A program made the position numbers and the translations under genes. Positions 45,730 through 54,573 of a DNA stretch of 64,000 bases are shown here, piece by piece (within the stretch, counting starts at the first letter, position 1; the number at the start of each line of letters is the position of its first letter). The DNA lies in assembly GCF_005885635.1 (NCBI RefSeq), contig NZ_VATY01000005.1, positions 1 through 64,000 of the forward strand, given 5' to 3'. This DNA comes from Maribacter algarum (ex Zhang et al. 2020). GTDB taxonomy: Bacteria; Bacteroidota; Bacteroidia; Flavobacteriales; Flavobacteriaceae. The notes beneath the pieces are model-generated. The model saw only the letters and a list, made by a program, of their open reading frames with translations, ran no database searches and was not told the DNA's origin.

Positions 45730-46962
45730 TTAGTCATTCATAAAGTCTGGGTATGCATCCATACCGTGTTCGTGAAGATCAAGACCTTCAATTTCTTCTT
45801 CTTTAGAAACTCGAATCCCCGTGATGGCTTTTAAAGCTCCTATGATAATTCCTGAAGTAACTATGCAAAAAGCACCGATAATTAAAACACCGTACAACTG
45901 GGTCATAAATTGAGCTCCGCTTGCCATTTTACCAAAGATACCTACCGCTAAAGTACCCCAGATACCACAAATCAAGTGAACAGCAACAGCACCAACAGGG
46001 TCATCGAGTTTTAATTTATCTACCAATGCTACTCCCAAAACAATTATGATTCCTGAAAGTAAACCGATAACAATTGCATTGTCAGGTGACATTTGATCGG
46101 CACCTGCCGTGATTCCTACCAAGCCACCTAAAATTCCGTTTAAGAACATGGTAAGATCAAGATTCTTATAAAGTATATAAGAAAGTACCATTGCGGCTAT
46201 TCCCCCCGCAGCAGCAGATAAACTTGTTGTAACCAGTACCAAAGAAGTCAATTCGGGATCCGCAGATAATACAGAGCCGCCGTTAAATCCGAACCAGCCT
46301 AGCCATAGAATCAATACACCAGCAGTAGCCAAAGGAATGCTATGACCCGGTATCGCTTTTGGTTTGCCGTCTTCTCCGAATTTACCAATTCTAGAACCTA
46401 ATAAATAGATAGCTACCAAAGCAGCCCAACCCCCAACAGAGTGAACTAAAGTAGAACCTGCGAAATCATAGAATCCCCATGAATCTAAGAAACCTCCACC
46501 CCATTTCCATGCACCAACAATAGGATAAACTAAACCTACGTAAAGTACCGTGAAAATCATGAATGCCCCAATTTTCATACGCTCCGCAACAGCACCTGAA
46601 ACAATTGTGGCCGCAGTTGCTGCGAACATGCCTTGAAACAAGAAGTCGGTCCACCAAGTGTAGCCACCATCAGCGTAGCCTGGAGTCATTCCATTTTCAG
46701 GAGCGCCTATTCCGAATCCGGCAAAACCGAATATTCCTGAAGATCCATCTTCGAAGCCGGGGTACATCATATTAAAGCCCCATGCATAGTAGAGTAGTAA
46801 CCCTACGGTAATGATAAAAATATTTTTAAATAATATATTGATGGTATTTTTTGATCTTGTTAATCCTATTTCTAAAAATGCAAATCCGGTGTGCATGAAG
46901 AATACTAGGGCGGTAGCCACCATCATCCATACGTTGTTTGCTGTAAATAATCCTGCGTCCAT
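45730..46962 (-). CDS. amt: Ammonium transporter
   Basis: This 410-residue channel has eleven membrane helices. Amt signatures include GFAFLEIGLTRSKN, FNMMYPGF, the gate region FAATAATIVSGAVAERMK and DSWGFYDFAGSTLVHSVGGWAALV with the first pore His; a second conserved His lies in VHLICGIWG. It lies 26 bp after the PII gene, the standard glnK-amt pairing in which PII blocks the channel under nitrogen excess. Confidence 0.97.
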   Translation of the reverse strand: MDAGLFTANNVWMMVATALVFFMHTGFAFLEIGLTRSKNTINILFKNIFIITVGLLLYYAWGFNMMYPGFEDGSSGIFGFAGFGIGAPENGMTPGYADGGYTWWTDFLFQGMFAATAATIVSGAVAERMKIGAFMIFTVLYVGLVYPIVGAWKWGGGFLDSWGFYDFAGSTLVHSVGGWAALVAIYLLGSRIGKFGEDGKPKAIPGHSIPLATAGVLILWLGWFGFNGGSVLSADPELTSLVLVTTSLSAAAGGIAAMVLSYILYKNLDLTMFLNGILGGLVGITAGADQMSPDNAIVIGLLSGIIIVLGVALVDKLKLDDPVGAVAVHLICGIWGTLAVGIFGKMASGAQFMTQLYGVLIIGAFCIVTSGIIIGALKAITGIRVSKEEEIEGLDLHEHGMDAYPDFMND

Positions 46963-46988
46963 TTTCTTAAAAGTTTAGTGGGTTGTTT

Positions 46989-47327
46989 TTAGTTGATTCC
47001 TGCGTGTCCGCTTTCCTTGGTTCGTATTCTGTAGGCTTCTTTGACTTCTGAGACGAAAATTTTACCGTCGCCTACATTTCCGGTATAGGCCGATTCTAGA
47101 ATACAGTTTACTGTTCTCTCTAAAAACTCATCAGATACTACAATAGATAGGTAGCGTCTTTGAATATCGGTTGTACTATAAGAGATGCCGCGATAGACAT
47201 GCCCTTGCTTTTCATTTCCTACTCCAGTTACATCCCAGTAACTGAAGAAATTAACCTCGATGCTATGCAAAGCTTTCTTCACTTCATCGAATTTTGATTT
47301 TCTGATAATTGCTTCGATTTGTTTCAT
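46989..47327 (-). CDS. PII nitrogen regulatory protein
   Basis: This 112-residue trimeric signal protein has a T-loop with Tyr45 and Tyr50 in VYRGISYSTTD, equivalent to the Tyr pair around the uridylylation site. The B-loop TGNVGDGKIF at 82-91 binds ATP/ADP and 2-oxoglutarate. It is encoded first in an operon with amt, so it is of the GlnK type by context. No uridylyltransferase gene is in the window. Confidence 0.95.
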   Translation of the reverse strand: MKQIEAIIRKSKFDEVKKALHSIEVNFFSYWDVTGVGNEKQGHVYRGISYSTTDIQRRYLSIVVSDEFLERTVNCILESAYTGNVGDGKIFVSEVKEAYRIRTKESGHAGIN

Positions 47328-47356
47328 AATGATTCTAACGGTATTAATTGAAGTGC

Positions 47357-47452
47357 CAAATGTATGTTAAAAAAATTAACACCCTAAAATATTAGGGGGT
47401 ATGTTATTCATTTTTATTTAAATTGAAAATTATACCCTATAAATTTGAGGGT
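47357..47452 (-). promoter_or_regulatory. PII-amt promoter with inverted ACCCT/AGGG motifs
   Basis: On the minus strand TACATTTG (47357-47364) matches TAnnTTTG. TTAG stands at the -33 position. Immediately upstream is ACCCTAAAATATTAGGGGGT (47381-47400), which contains CCCTAA-N4-TTAGGG, centred at about -40, a typical activator position. A second ACCCT-N8-AGGG lies at 47435-47451. The 296-bp gap 47328-47623 holds no gene. Confidence 0.6.
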
Positions 47453-47567
47453 TCTACATAATTTGATATATAAAATTGATTATTTAGGGATTCAGATTTT
47501 TCAAAAATTGATATTTTTTGAATTAAATGGACTTATTGGATAAATTTTTTGCGAATTGTTTAAAAAA

Positions 47568-47583
47568 ACACCGCAACAGGTGT
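47568..47583 (-). terminator. Terminator of crcB
   Basis: ACACC and GGTGT pair around a 6-base loop. On the minus strand this is followed by T7, 40 bp past the crcB stop. Confidence 0.65.
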
Positions 47584-47623
47584 ATTCTTATAAAAAAGAG
47601 AAAAGTGGTGAAGAATGTTAAAT

Positions 47624-47995
47624 CTATAACATTTTCGACACCCAAAGGCCAATAGCAATGGCAATAACGCCGATAACAATGCTAGTGATTGTGTAGATAG
47701 AAAAGTGCATTATTTCACCAGCCTTTAATAAAGAGTGTTTTTCGAAAGCGAAAGTTGAAAATGTGGTAAAGCCTCCGCAAAAGCCAGTAGATAATAATAA
47801 AGTCTGATTTTGAGTGAGGTAATCGCTCTTTAATGAGAAACCTAGAATGATACCAATTAATAAGCAACCTATAATATTTACAAGAAAGGTGCCTAGAAAA
47901 AAATGTTGAAAATAGTTGTTGAAGTTTTTGGAGATGAGAAAGCGCAGTATACTTCCAATGCCTCCACCAAAAAATACAAGTAACAATTGCTTCAT
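47624..47995 (-). CDS. crcB: Fluoride efflux channel
   Basis: This 123-residue protein has four membrane helices and the Fluc motifs GGGIGSILRF at the N-terminus and GFCGGFTTFSTFAFE in the third helix. It works as an antiparallel dimer that exports fluoride. It starts 17 bp after a 59-residue membrane protein gene. I see no fluoride riboswitch upstream. Confidence 0.95.
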   Translation of the reverse strand: MKQLLLVFFGGGIGSILRFLISKNFNNYFQHFFLGTFLVNIIGCLLIGIILGFSLKSDYLTQNQTLLLSTGFCGGFTTFSTFAFEKHSLLKAGEIMHFSIYTITSIVIGVIAIAIGLWVSKML

Positions 47996-48012
47996 ACCCT
48001 AAAGGTATAAAA

Positions 48013-48192
48013 CTAAACTGCTTTCTTATACTTCGAAGAAATTAAATCAATTGGGTTGATTTCCGAGATAGAAGTCTTGGAAATTCCATTAGATGGTTTC
48101 TTCGCCTTTTGATTTGTACCACTTAGGCTGAAAAACATCATAACGGCGTTAACTCCAATCATGATAAAAAGAATTGTAAAAAAAGTTGTCAT
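48013..48192 (-). CDS. Small single-span membrane protein
   Basis: I start at the ATG giving MTTFFTILFIMIGVNAVMMFFSL (59 residues), because the frame upstream does not look native. One N-terminal helix is followed by a basic cytoplasmic tail. I do not recognise the family. It lies 17 bp before crcB, likely in one transcript. Confidence 0.6.
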   Translation of the reverse strand: MTTFFTILFIMIGVNAVMMFFSLSGTNQKAKKPSNGISKTSISEINPIDLISSKYKKAV

Positions 48193-48306
48193 TTGTTGCC
48201 CCTTATGGATGAATAACGCAAAATTACGTTGTTTGGTATATAATACGTTCAAAAAGATGAAATAGTCTTCAAAAATGTAAGTTTTATCGTATGCTTAAGA
48301 AAAACG

Positions 48307-48495
48307 TTAATTTTTAAGCAAATACTTAATAATAAAGAGAAGTAGTATAAATATTAGGAAAGTAAGTGCAACCCATTTAACACCTTTGTAATTACTCAGG
48401 TGTAATTTTTTGTCTTTTTGGTAGGTAAATACAATTATTACTGCAAAAACGATAACAAAAAAAGCCGCGAAAATTAATTGTCCGGAGCTGAACAT
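48307..48495 (-). CDS. Small two-helix membrane protein
   Basis: This 62-residue protein has two clear membrane helices (LIFAAFFVIVFAVIIVFTY and VALTFLIFILLLFIIKYLL) around a basic loop. The pattern is conserved-looking but I cannot name it. It is divergent from the MazG-like gene and only 42 bp apart when that gene is started at 48538. Confidence 0.6.
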   Translation of the reverse strand: MFSSGQLIFAAFFVIVFAVIIVFTYQKDKKLHLSNYKGVKWVALTFLIFILLLFIIKYLLKN

Positions 48496-48537
48496 ATTTT
48501 ATATTTTTACGCAAAGCTAACTCAAAAACCAATAGCA

Positions 48538-48924
48538 ATGCAAGACAAGATTAATGCAGTAAAAGAATTTCATACTTCATTTGGACTAGGATATTCCGAA
48601 ACCATGAAAGCTGACCTCGGGGAGAATAAAAATCGGTTACGGTTTAATTTAATGGATGAGGAGAACAAAGAATATTTTGAAGCCGCCCAAGCTAATGACA
48701 TGGTAGAGGTAGCAGATGCATTAGGGGATATGCTATACATTTTATGCGGAACAATTATCGAACACGGCATGCAGCATAAAATCGAGGAAGTGTTTGAGGA
48801 AATCCAAAGAAGTAATATGAGCAAACTGGGAGCCGATGGAAAACCTATTTACCGTGAGGATGGAAAGGTGCTTAAAGGACCCAATTACTTCAAGCCTGAC
48901 ATACAAGAGATTTTAGACCGTTAG
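48538..48924 (+). CDS. MazG-like NTP pyrophosphohydrolase
   Basis: I start at the ATG giving MQDKINAVKEFHTSFG (128 residues), which avoids overlap with the divergent gene; the frame is open for 20 more codons. The metal-binding core is NLMDEENKEYFEAAQANDMVEVADALGDMLYILCG, the EExxE...ExxD arrangement of MazG/HisE-type all-alpha enzymes. The substrate is probably a nucleotide triphosphate. Confidence 0.85.
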   Translation: MQDKINAVKEFHTSFGLGYSETMKADLGENKNRLRFNLMDEENKEYFEAAQANDMVEVADALGDMLYILCGTIIEHGMQHKIEEVFEEIQRSNMSKLGADGKPIYREDGKVLKGPNYFKPDIQEILDR

Positions 48925-50418
48925 TTATTTGCTTGAAGCTATCAGCTTGGGACGTCTATTTAGATGATTTGTGATTCTTTCATAAGCCAAAGCAAATTCC
49001 AATACTCTTTTATCATCACCGAATTTACCCATTATCTGCATGCCCATGGGTCGACCTTTTACGTCGAAACCAACGGGAACATTTACTACCGGAATACCAC
49101 CAAGACTACCCAGGATAACAACTTCCATCCAGCGATGGTATGTGTCCATGGCCCTTCCATTGATTTCTTTTGGCCAATGAATTTCTTTGGAATATGGAAA
49201 TACTTGAGCTGTGGGCAATACTAAGAAATCATATTTTTCGAACAGGCTATCTAATGTGTTATTCCAATCTTTTCGTATTCTTTTGGCATTCGAAATATCC
49301 GCTTCACTTAAAACAAGACTTTGCTCAATTTCCCAAATCAATTCCGGTTTTAGTAGTTTCCTATGTACAGGGTTTACATAATACTCCATCATGCTGGTAC
49401 GACCAGAATGGCGCAGGGTTATCCAGCTTTGCCATAAGTCCGATAGTATAAAGTTTGGCTTTATCGAGTCAATCTTGGCACCTGCATCTGAAACTTTGGT
49501 CAAACTAGACTCGCAGAGTTCGACTATTCCCGGTTCCATGGCCAGATAATTATCGAGATTGCCCATCCAACCCATCTTGATTTTAGTAAGGTCAAGAGCA
49601 TTTAGGTTATCAAAAACAGGGTCTATCGCCATGGTTTGTAATAGTCGTATGGTATCTCTGGTATCACGCCCCATCGGTCCTGAAGTCCAAAGCAGACGGT
49701 CTTTGGCGTCACCTTCTTCCATGACCACAGTAGTGCTTGGTCGAAAACCAATTACATTATTAAATGCCCCCGGGTTTCGCAACGAACCCATCATATCGCC
49801 CCCATCTGCAGCGGGTAACATATGTGTACCCAGTCCGCAGGCTGCTCCTCCGCTACTTCCCCCAGAGGTCAATTTAGGGTTGTAGGCGCTACCTGTGGCT
49901 CCGAATACGGGATTGTAACATTGTGACCCCAATCCAAATTCAGGGGTATTGGTTTTTCCTATAAAAATTGCACCTTGATTTCGAATTTTGGTAACTAATG
50001 AACCATCTTCTTCAGCGATTCTATTGGCAAACATAGGCGAGCCACTGGTGAAAGGAAGTCCTTTCACAGGCGCCAGATCTTTAATGGCATGGGGCATACC
50101 ATGCATCCATCCCCAATATTCACCTTTACTTAAAGCCTCATCTGCTTTTTTTGCTTGTTTTAGCAATTCATCATGGTCGACCATGCTCACAATGGCATTG
50201 TAAACAGGATTGTAACGCTCGATTCGGCTGAGGTAGGCCTGCATTACTTCAAAGCAACTGATTTGCTTTGCCCCTATAGCTACGGAAAGGTCTGAAGCGC
50301 TTAAATCAGTTATATCAGAAGGTAAATTACCAGTAAATAATCCATGCGAATATGAAATGGGGGTAGAAAGTAGTGCAGCAAAAGCAGTTGAGCTTTTTAA
50401 AAATTCACGTCTTTTCAT
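48925..50418 (-). CDS. Amidase signature-family hydrolase (secreted)
   Basis: This 497-residue enzyme has a twin-arginine-like signal (KRREFLKSSTAFAALLS). The catalytic triad of the family is visible: Lys113 in AIKDLAP, cis-Ser188 in SGGSSGG and nucleophile Ser212 in GSLRNPG. It hydrolyses an amide; the substrate is unknown. It is the last ordinary gene before the cassette region: its upstream DNA merges directly into the half-site at 50441-50535, so its original promoter may have been replaced. Confidence 0.92.
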   Translation of the reverse strand: MKRREFLKSSTAFAALLSTPISYSHGLFTGNLPSDITDLSASDLSVAIGAKQISCFEVMQAYLSRIERYNPVYNAIVSMVDHDELLKQAKKADEALSKGEYWGWMHGMPHAIKDLAPVKGLPFTSGSPMFANRIAEEDGSLVTKIRNQGAIFIGKTNTPEFGLGSQCYNPVFGATGSAYNPKLTSGGSSGGAACGLGTHMLPAADGGDMMGSLRNPGAFNNVIGFRPSTTVVMEEGDAKDRLLWTSGPMGRDTRDTIRLLQTMAIDPVFDNLNALDLTKIKMGWMGNLDNYLAMEPGIVELCESSLTKVSDAGAKIDSIKPNFILSDLWQSWITLRHSGRTSMMEYYVNPVHRKLLKPELIWEIEQSLVLSEADISNAKRIRKDWNNTLDSLFEKYDFLVLPTAQVFPYSKEIHWPKEINGRAMDTYHRWMEVVILGSLGGIPVVNVPVGFDVKGRPMGMQIMGKFGDDKRVLEFALAYERITNHLNRRPKLIASSK

Positions 50419-50440
50419 ATGCCGGTTTGTTTCTTGTCTA

Positions 50441-50535
50441 TATCTAAATCCTTAAGATTTAGCGACATTATAAATATAAGCAGACCTTTCGGTTTTGCCT
50501 TAAAGCCTGCATTACGTTTAGGTATTGTTAGCAAC
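50441..50535. repeat. attC-like site 1 (half-site)
   Basis: This carries only the right half of the long repeat: the CTAAATC/GATTTAG hairpin, then GCATTACGTTTAGGTATTG and GTTAGCAAC (50527-50535). The other half, seen in five full copies, is missing and is replaced by DNA just upstream of the amidase. It marks the left end of the cassette region. Confidence 0.75.
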
Positions 50536-50537
50536 TG

Positions 50538-51463
50538 TTATTTTACCTTCAATAATCGTTGTCGAGCAATATTTCTAAAGCCTGTCCAGGCATTTATGGA
50601 GTCAAATGGTAAATCCTTTTCAATTTGGTTATCGGCGAACCTCGTTTTCCAATTTCCTCCTTTAGAAATTCCATTTTTGGAGGTCAGTTCGGAAACATTT
50701 CCGTGAATTCCATATAATCCATAAATGTTTGCTCCCAAAGCCATTACTTCGCATGTTGCAATTCCACATCTACTTTTCTTAATTTTCATTTTGGTATTCG
50801 AATGGAATTCTGCGGTATTATATAAGTAATTGTACTTCTTTAATGTTTTTTGTTTTCTGTCAAATTAGAATCAATTCCTTTAGGAAGATTTGAACCCTTA
50901 CCAGCGATTAATTCCCATTCATTTTTGTTAGGTAGAATGTATTCAGGTACTAATATATTTTCTTTGGATATTATCCAGTCGTAATTACCGTTTGTATATT
51001 TTTCTATTGTAAAATAATTGTCCTTCGAATATGTGAATTCGGGTTTAATCAGCCCTTTTCTAATTAGTAATATTTCAGCTACCCTATCAGTTCTCCATTT
51101 ACTAAATAATTCTGCCTGTTTAAGAGAAATTCCAACAACAGGATACTCAGCAAAATGTGGTTGAGTAAAATATTGTTCATTTAATTTACCCGAAAATTCA
51201 GTGTTATCCCAAATCGATTTATCCAACTGTATTTGTTCAAATTCAATAGAGTTTTTTCCAAATATTTCTTCAGTCCAATCTATAAATTCTAGATACATTA
51301 CATTGGTCGTTTCTGTTTCGTCGGCATATAGATTTTCATTAATAAATATGAGCCCTGGTCCAGTAACAACTTCATATTGTCGATTGTCAATCATCAAATA
51401 TTTGGTTGTATCACAGGATGATAAAAGGATAAAAAGAAGAATTAATGTTATTCTATAAATCAT
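50538..51463 (-). pseudogene. FGE/SUMF1-like lipoprotein, one frameshift
   Basis: Two frames make one gene. Positions 51463-50840 give a lipoprotein (LLSSCDTT) with the N-terminal half of a formylglycine-generating-enzyme-like domain (AEYPVVGISLKQAELFSKWR, LPNKNEWELIAG). The downstream frame to 50538 gives the C-terminal half (YGLYGIHGNVSELTS, ISKGGNW, GFRNIARQR). The second frame is open back to the junction, so adding one base in the T6 run at 50846-50851 (A6 in the gene) restores about 308 residues. It may be a sequencing error, a phase-variable tract or decay. It is the only gene of its cassette. Confidence 0.75.
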
Positions 51464-51475
51464 TTGTTGGTAATG

Positions 51476-51675
51476 GCTGCTAAAAGTTGGGCTAATCGTT
51501 GTGCGGAGGCAAGGAAACTTTTCGTTTCCGTCTGTGCACGAAGCTAAAGCTTATTGTTTTGATTTATTTTTTCTATTCTAAAGCTAAATCCATAAGATTT
51601 AGCGACTTTATAAAAATACACAGACTTTTCGATTTAGCCCAAGAGTACGCATTACGTTTAGGTATTGTTATCTTC
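51476..51675. repeat. attC-like site 2 (long form)
   Basis: The left arm is TGCTAAAAGTTGGGCTAATC and on; the right arm ends GCATTACGTTTAGGTATTG and GTTATCTTC (51667-51675). Two internal hairpins are present, GGAAAC-TTTTC-GTTTCC and CTAAATC-CATA-AGATTTAG. The left core TGCTAA complements GTTAGCA of site 1, the far end of its own cassette. Confidence 0.8.
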
Positions 51676-51745
51676 TGTAGCAACACGCACGGGTAAGCAC
51701 GGAACATTGCGTTTTCATTTCTTCTCCGTCTAGTAAAGTCCATTT
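51676..51745. repeat. Segment shared with 60878-60950, beside site 2
   Basis: TGTAGCAACACG ... GTAAGCACGGAAC ... TCTTCTCCG and then AGTCCATTT matches TGTGGCGACATG ... GTAAGCACGTTCC ... TATCTCCG and AGTCCATCT at 60878-60950. Both start exactly at the cassette side of a long site. The gap 51676-51899 contains no gene but this and a promoter region for the sigma factor gene. Confidence 0.55.
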
Positions 51746-51899
51746 ATTCAACAGTTGCGTTTCAGTGAAGCCCATCTGCGAAACTTGCTAATTCTGTTGG
51801 AGAAGAAGGTCCTTTGTTTGCTTTAATATAAGTTTTCAGCAATAAAGTGTCATATTTAAAAGATTTTGGTAACTAAAATAGTAGAGAGAAGATTTATCA

Positions 51900-52406
51900 A
51901 TGAAAAAAGAACAGGAAACCATATTTCTAAAAGCTCTAGAATTAAATCAGGAAAAGCTATTTAGAATTTGCTCGATTTATTCTAAAGATGATGAAGATGC
52001 TAAGGATCTTTTTCAAGAAGTTTTGGTTCATATTTGGAGGTCCATGAGCACATTTAAAGCTAATTCTAGTATGGGAACTTGGATGTTTAGAGTTGCCTTG
52101 AATGTTTGTCTACGTTTTAAATCTAAGCATACTAAGAATCAAAATCGTTTCATAAGAATAGATAGTATTACTATTGCCAATTTCGGTTATAAAGAAAATA
52201 GCGAGGTGGAAAATGAAAAACTCAATAGTTTGAGAAAATGTGTGAAACAACTGAATGAAGCAGATAAGGCTATAGTTGCACTTTACTTGGAGGGTATAGC
52301 TTACAAAGAAATTTCAAGTATACTAGGATTATCTGAAAACCACATAGCTGTAAAAATCAAGCGAATCAAGTCAAAGTTGTTGAATTGTATAAATAAAAGA
52401 TTATGA
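51900..52406 (+). CDS. ECF-type RNA polymerase sigma factor
   Basis: This 168-residue sigma-70-family factor has region 2 (LFRICSIYSKDDEDAKDLFQEVLVHIWRSMSTFKANSSMGTWMFRVALNVCLR) and region 4 (LNEADKAIVALYLEGIAYKEISSILGLSENHIAVKIKRIKSKL). It overlaps the next gene by 4 bases (ATGA). It is the only plus-strand gene pair in a region where all other genes are on the minus strand. It would need its own promoter rather than one from the array. Confidence 0.92.
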   Translation: MKKEQETIFLKALELNQEKLFRICSIYSKDDEDAKDLFQEVLVHIWRSMSTFKANSSMGTWMFRVALNVCLRFKSKHTKNQNRFIRIDSITIANFGYKENSEVENEKLNSLRKCVKQLNEADKAIVALYLEGIAYKEISSILGLSENHIAVKIKRIKSKLLNCINKRL

Positions 52407-52993
52407 TAGAAGATGAACTAATTAAAATTTGGCAATCATCTAGTAATCCAGAACGAGTAAAATTTGAGAAATCTAAATTGATGTTGGAGTTAGATTCAAG
52501 TTTAGAACGTTTCCAAATTTGGTGGAAGAATATGGAACGTGTAAATGTTATTTCTGGATGGGTAACTGTTTTGGGGTTTATTCCTGGTATTATTTGGGTG
52601 CCCTATACTTCCATGAAAATTTCGTCAGTACTAATAATGGTTTGGGCAATATATATAGGAAGGCGAGGGAAAAGTGTTAAGAAATTCAAACCGAACGAAC
52701 TAGAAGAGAATTACTTACAATATTTAGAAAAAACTAAAACCTATCTTCTTGCCCAAAAGCGATTTTTTGAAACTTCCTTGAATTGGCGTGTTTTGACTAT
52801 TTTACCGATATATGCTTTCTTTTTTACTGGTATTTGGGATAAACCTTTAGCCCGATACGTAGGAGTTATATCATTTTTTGGTTTGGTGGGAATCTTAATC
52901 TATTCATATTACAAAAGCAAAAGAATTGTAAGAAATAAAATTAGTCCAAGAATAAATAAGGTTGAGGAATTGATAAAAAAGTTAAAGGAATAG
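52403..52993 (+). CDS. Membrane protein, likely sigma-factor partner
   Basis: This 196-residue protein has a short cytoplasmic N-terminus (MIEDELIKIWQSSSNPERVKFEKSKL), two membrane segments at about 50-85, two more at about 130-170, and a basic tail. The overlap with the sigma factor gene and the N-terminal helix fit an anti-sigma factor, but I see no zinc-type anti-sigma motif. The assignment is by context. Confidence 0.6.
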   Translation: MIEDELIKIWQSSSNPERVKFEKSKLMLELDSSLERFQIWWKNMERVNVISGWVTVLGFIPGIIWVPYTSMKISSVLIMVWAIYIGRRGKSVKKFKPNELEENYLQYLEKTKTYLLAQKRFFETSLNWRVLTILPIYAFFFTGIWDKPLARYVGVISFFGLVGILIYSYYKSKRIVRNKISPRINKVEELIKKLKE

Positions 52994-53020
52994 CTAATAA
53001 AACAAATTTTTCGAGCTATT

Positions 53021-53083
53021 GAAGATAACAACTAGTATAAGACCAGTAGCCTGCTCCGTGGCTCTCTACTATCATGTTACAAG
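53021..53083. repeat. attC-like site 3 (short form)
   Basis: GAAGATAAC (53021-53029) is the perfect complement of GTTATCTTC at the other end of its cassette (51667). The arms CTAGTATAAGACCAGTAG and CTACTATCATGTTAC form an imperfect inverted repeat ending GTTACAAG (53076-53083). Total length is 63 bp, a canonical attC size. Confidence 0.7.
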
Positions 53084-53156
53084 AAAATTGAAGCTGACTA
53101 AACTCCCTGAATTTAATAATATTTCGATTACTTTTAAACCGTGTTTTGCGCTGTCT

Positions 53157-54443
53157 TTATTTCTTTCTTTTTTTCAATCGTTCAGGATAAAATACTACTT
53201 GTATTAAATTAAATTCCAATTGGCTAAAGTCAAAGTTATTTCCATCAACTTGAAATGAAGAATACGGAAACCATCTTAAATTGGTTCTCAAAACTAGGGC
53301 CTCGTTTGTTTTACCCGGAACAATATCCCAACCTAGCGTAACACCAGGTTCGATTTTTTCAAAGGTTAGCTTCTTGTTTACATTATCAATACTTTCGGTG
53401 TAATTCAGTTTATCATATGCTATATTTAAGCCAATGTAAGGCGCAAAACCAACATAGTCAGTTAAGAATTTATTAATCTCAAATGTAAAAGAGGTTTTTT
53501 TAATAGTTTGTTTGGCGCCATAACCTTCTGTTTCAAATTTTGGGTTTCTGAACGAAATTGCTGTGAACAAGTTCCAATGGTTAAATTGGTAGCCACCGGT
53601 AATATCAAAATAGTTTGATGAAGTCAGCTTATCATCCAAATAGGGACGACTACTTTGATTGTAATCAGATTTTGCTAGTGAAAATGAACTGGATGGTCCG
53701 GCGGCGATAAAGAAGTCGCCAAATTTGGTAGAACCATACCCTAAAGGTGAGTTAATTGGAAAGTTATTCCACTGCTCATTAACCTTAGGATCTTTACTTT
53801 TCGTGTCTTCATAGGAATACCTCACGCCGATTTGAAAGTTAAATTTTGGAGTCTCAATGGCAGAAAATTCAGTTCTTGAAACAGGGTAATTCCATTTATT
53901 GTCATAAAGGTAGCTAACACCCAACCGAAGCATAAAAGCTTTGTAGCCAAAGATTAGCCCGGCTTCAGGAACAAGCATAAAATCTTTAGAAAGTACGGGC
54001 TGATTTTCTTCAGGTTTTATTTTTTGTTGAAAATCCGTAGCACCCCAACCAACGCCAATATAGGGCCTTAATGCCCCGTCTCTATATGCCCAAGGTAAAA
54101 ACCGTGCTCCGGTAACAATACTATTGGTAAGTTGGAAATCTGTTTCTTCGTTTTTTTTGAAATTCTCCTGCCCTATGGGGATAGAAACATAAAATTCCGC
54201 ATGACCCCAAAAATGAAATGCTCCCCAAGTAATGGTTTGATTCACTGAAGCTGCGTTACTAAAGGAAATCACTTCATTGTTCAACAATCTTTTACCGTTA
54301 AAAGACGGCGAAAAAACACCACCTAGCTCCAAATAAGATTTGGCAAAGTCAAGACGTTTTTTGTCTTTTTGCAAAGAATCATTCTGGGAAAATATGTTTA
54401 AAGAACACAATGTCAAAATAGCTGCAAACAATTTCTGCTTCAT
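53157..54443 (-). CDS. Secreted outer-membrane-type protein
   Basis: This 428-residue protein has a signal peptide ending near NIFSQN. Alternating beta-strand segments with aromatic girdles (GVGWGATDFQQKI, LRLGVSYLYDNKWNYP, FNFQIGVRYSYED) suggest an outer-membrane barrel. It ends in a very basic tail (PERLKKRKK), which is unlike the terminal Phe of most barrels. I do not recognise a family. Confidence 0.6.
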   Translation of the reverse strand: MKQKLFAAILTLCSLNIFSQNDSLQKDKKRLDFAKSYLELGGVFSPSFNGKRLLNNEVISFSNAASVNQTITWGAFHFWGHAEFYVSIPIGQENFKKNEETDFQLTNSIVTGARFLPWAYRDGALRPYIGVGWGATDFQQKIKPEENQPVLSKDFMLVPEAGLIFGYKAFMLRLGVSYLYDNKWNYPVSRTEFSAIETPKFNFQIGVRYSYEDTKSKDPKVNEQWNNFPINSPLGYGSTKFGDFFIAAGPSSSFSLAKSDYNQSSRPYLDDKLTSSNYFDITGGYQFNHWNLFTAISFRNPKFETEGYGAKQTIKKTSFTFEINKFLTDYVGFAPYIGLNIAYDKLNYTESIDNVNKKLTFEKIEPGVTLGWDIVPGKTNEALVLRTNLRWFPYSSFQVDGNNFDFSQLEFNLIQVVFYPERLKKRKK

Positions 54444-54485
54444 AATCTAGGATTTATTCAGCAAAAATATTTAATGGAGTTGCGC

Positions 54486-54571
54486 GTAACAATCGGGTAA
54501 AAGTATGAAATCCCTTCTAAAAGCTATTTTCATACAAAAGTATGAATGTTGATAATCAGATGGTTACACAG
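54486..54571. repeat. Possible attC-like site 4
   Basis: GTAACAATC (54486-54494) and GATGGTTAC (54559-54567) are inverted with one mismatch. Inside them GTATGAAAT and a matching TTTTCATAC form a second inverted pair. This fits a site of about 86 bp but its cassette-end complementarity is only 5 bases, so it could instead be an operator region of the LuxR-type gene's neighbour. Confidence 0.4.
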
Positions 54572-54573
54572 TT

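Noticed and set aside
47996-48012. Fluoride riboswitch before crcB
   Set aside because: The gap to the upstream gene is only 17 bp and no fluoride riboswitch motif is visible further upstream.
48478-48537. Longer N-terminus for the MazG-like gene
   Set aside because: It would overlap the divergent two-helix membrane protein and adds residues unlike the family; the ATG at 48538 matches the expected start.
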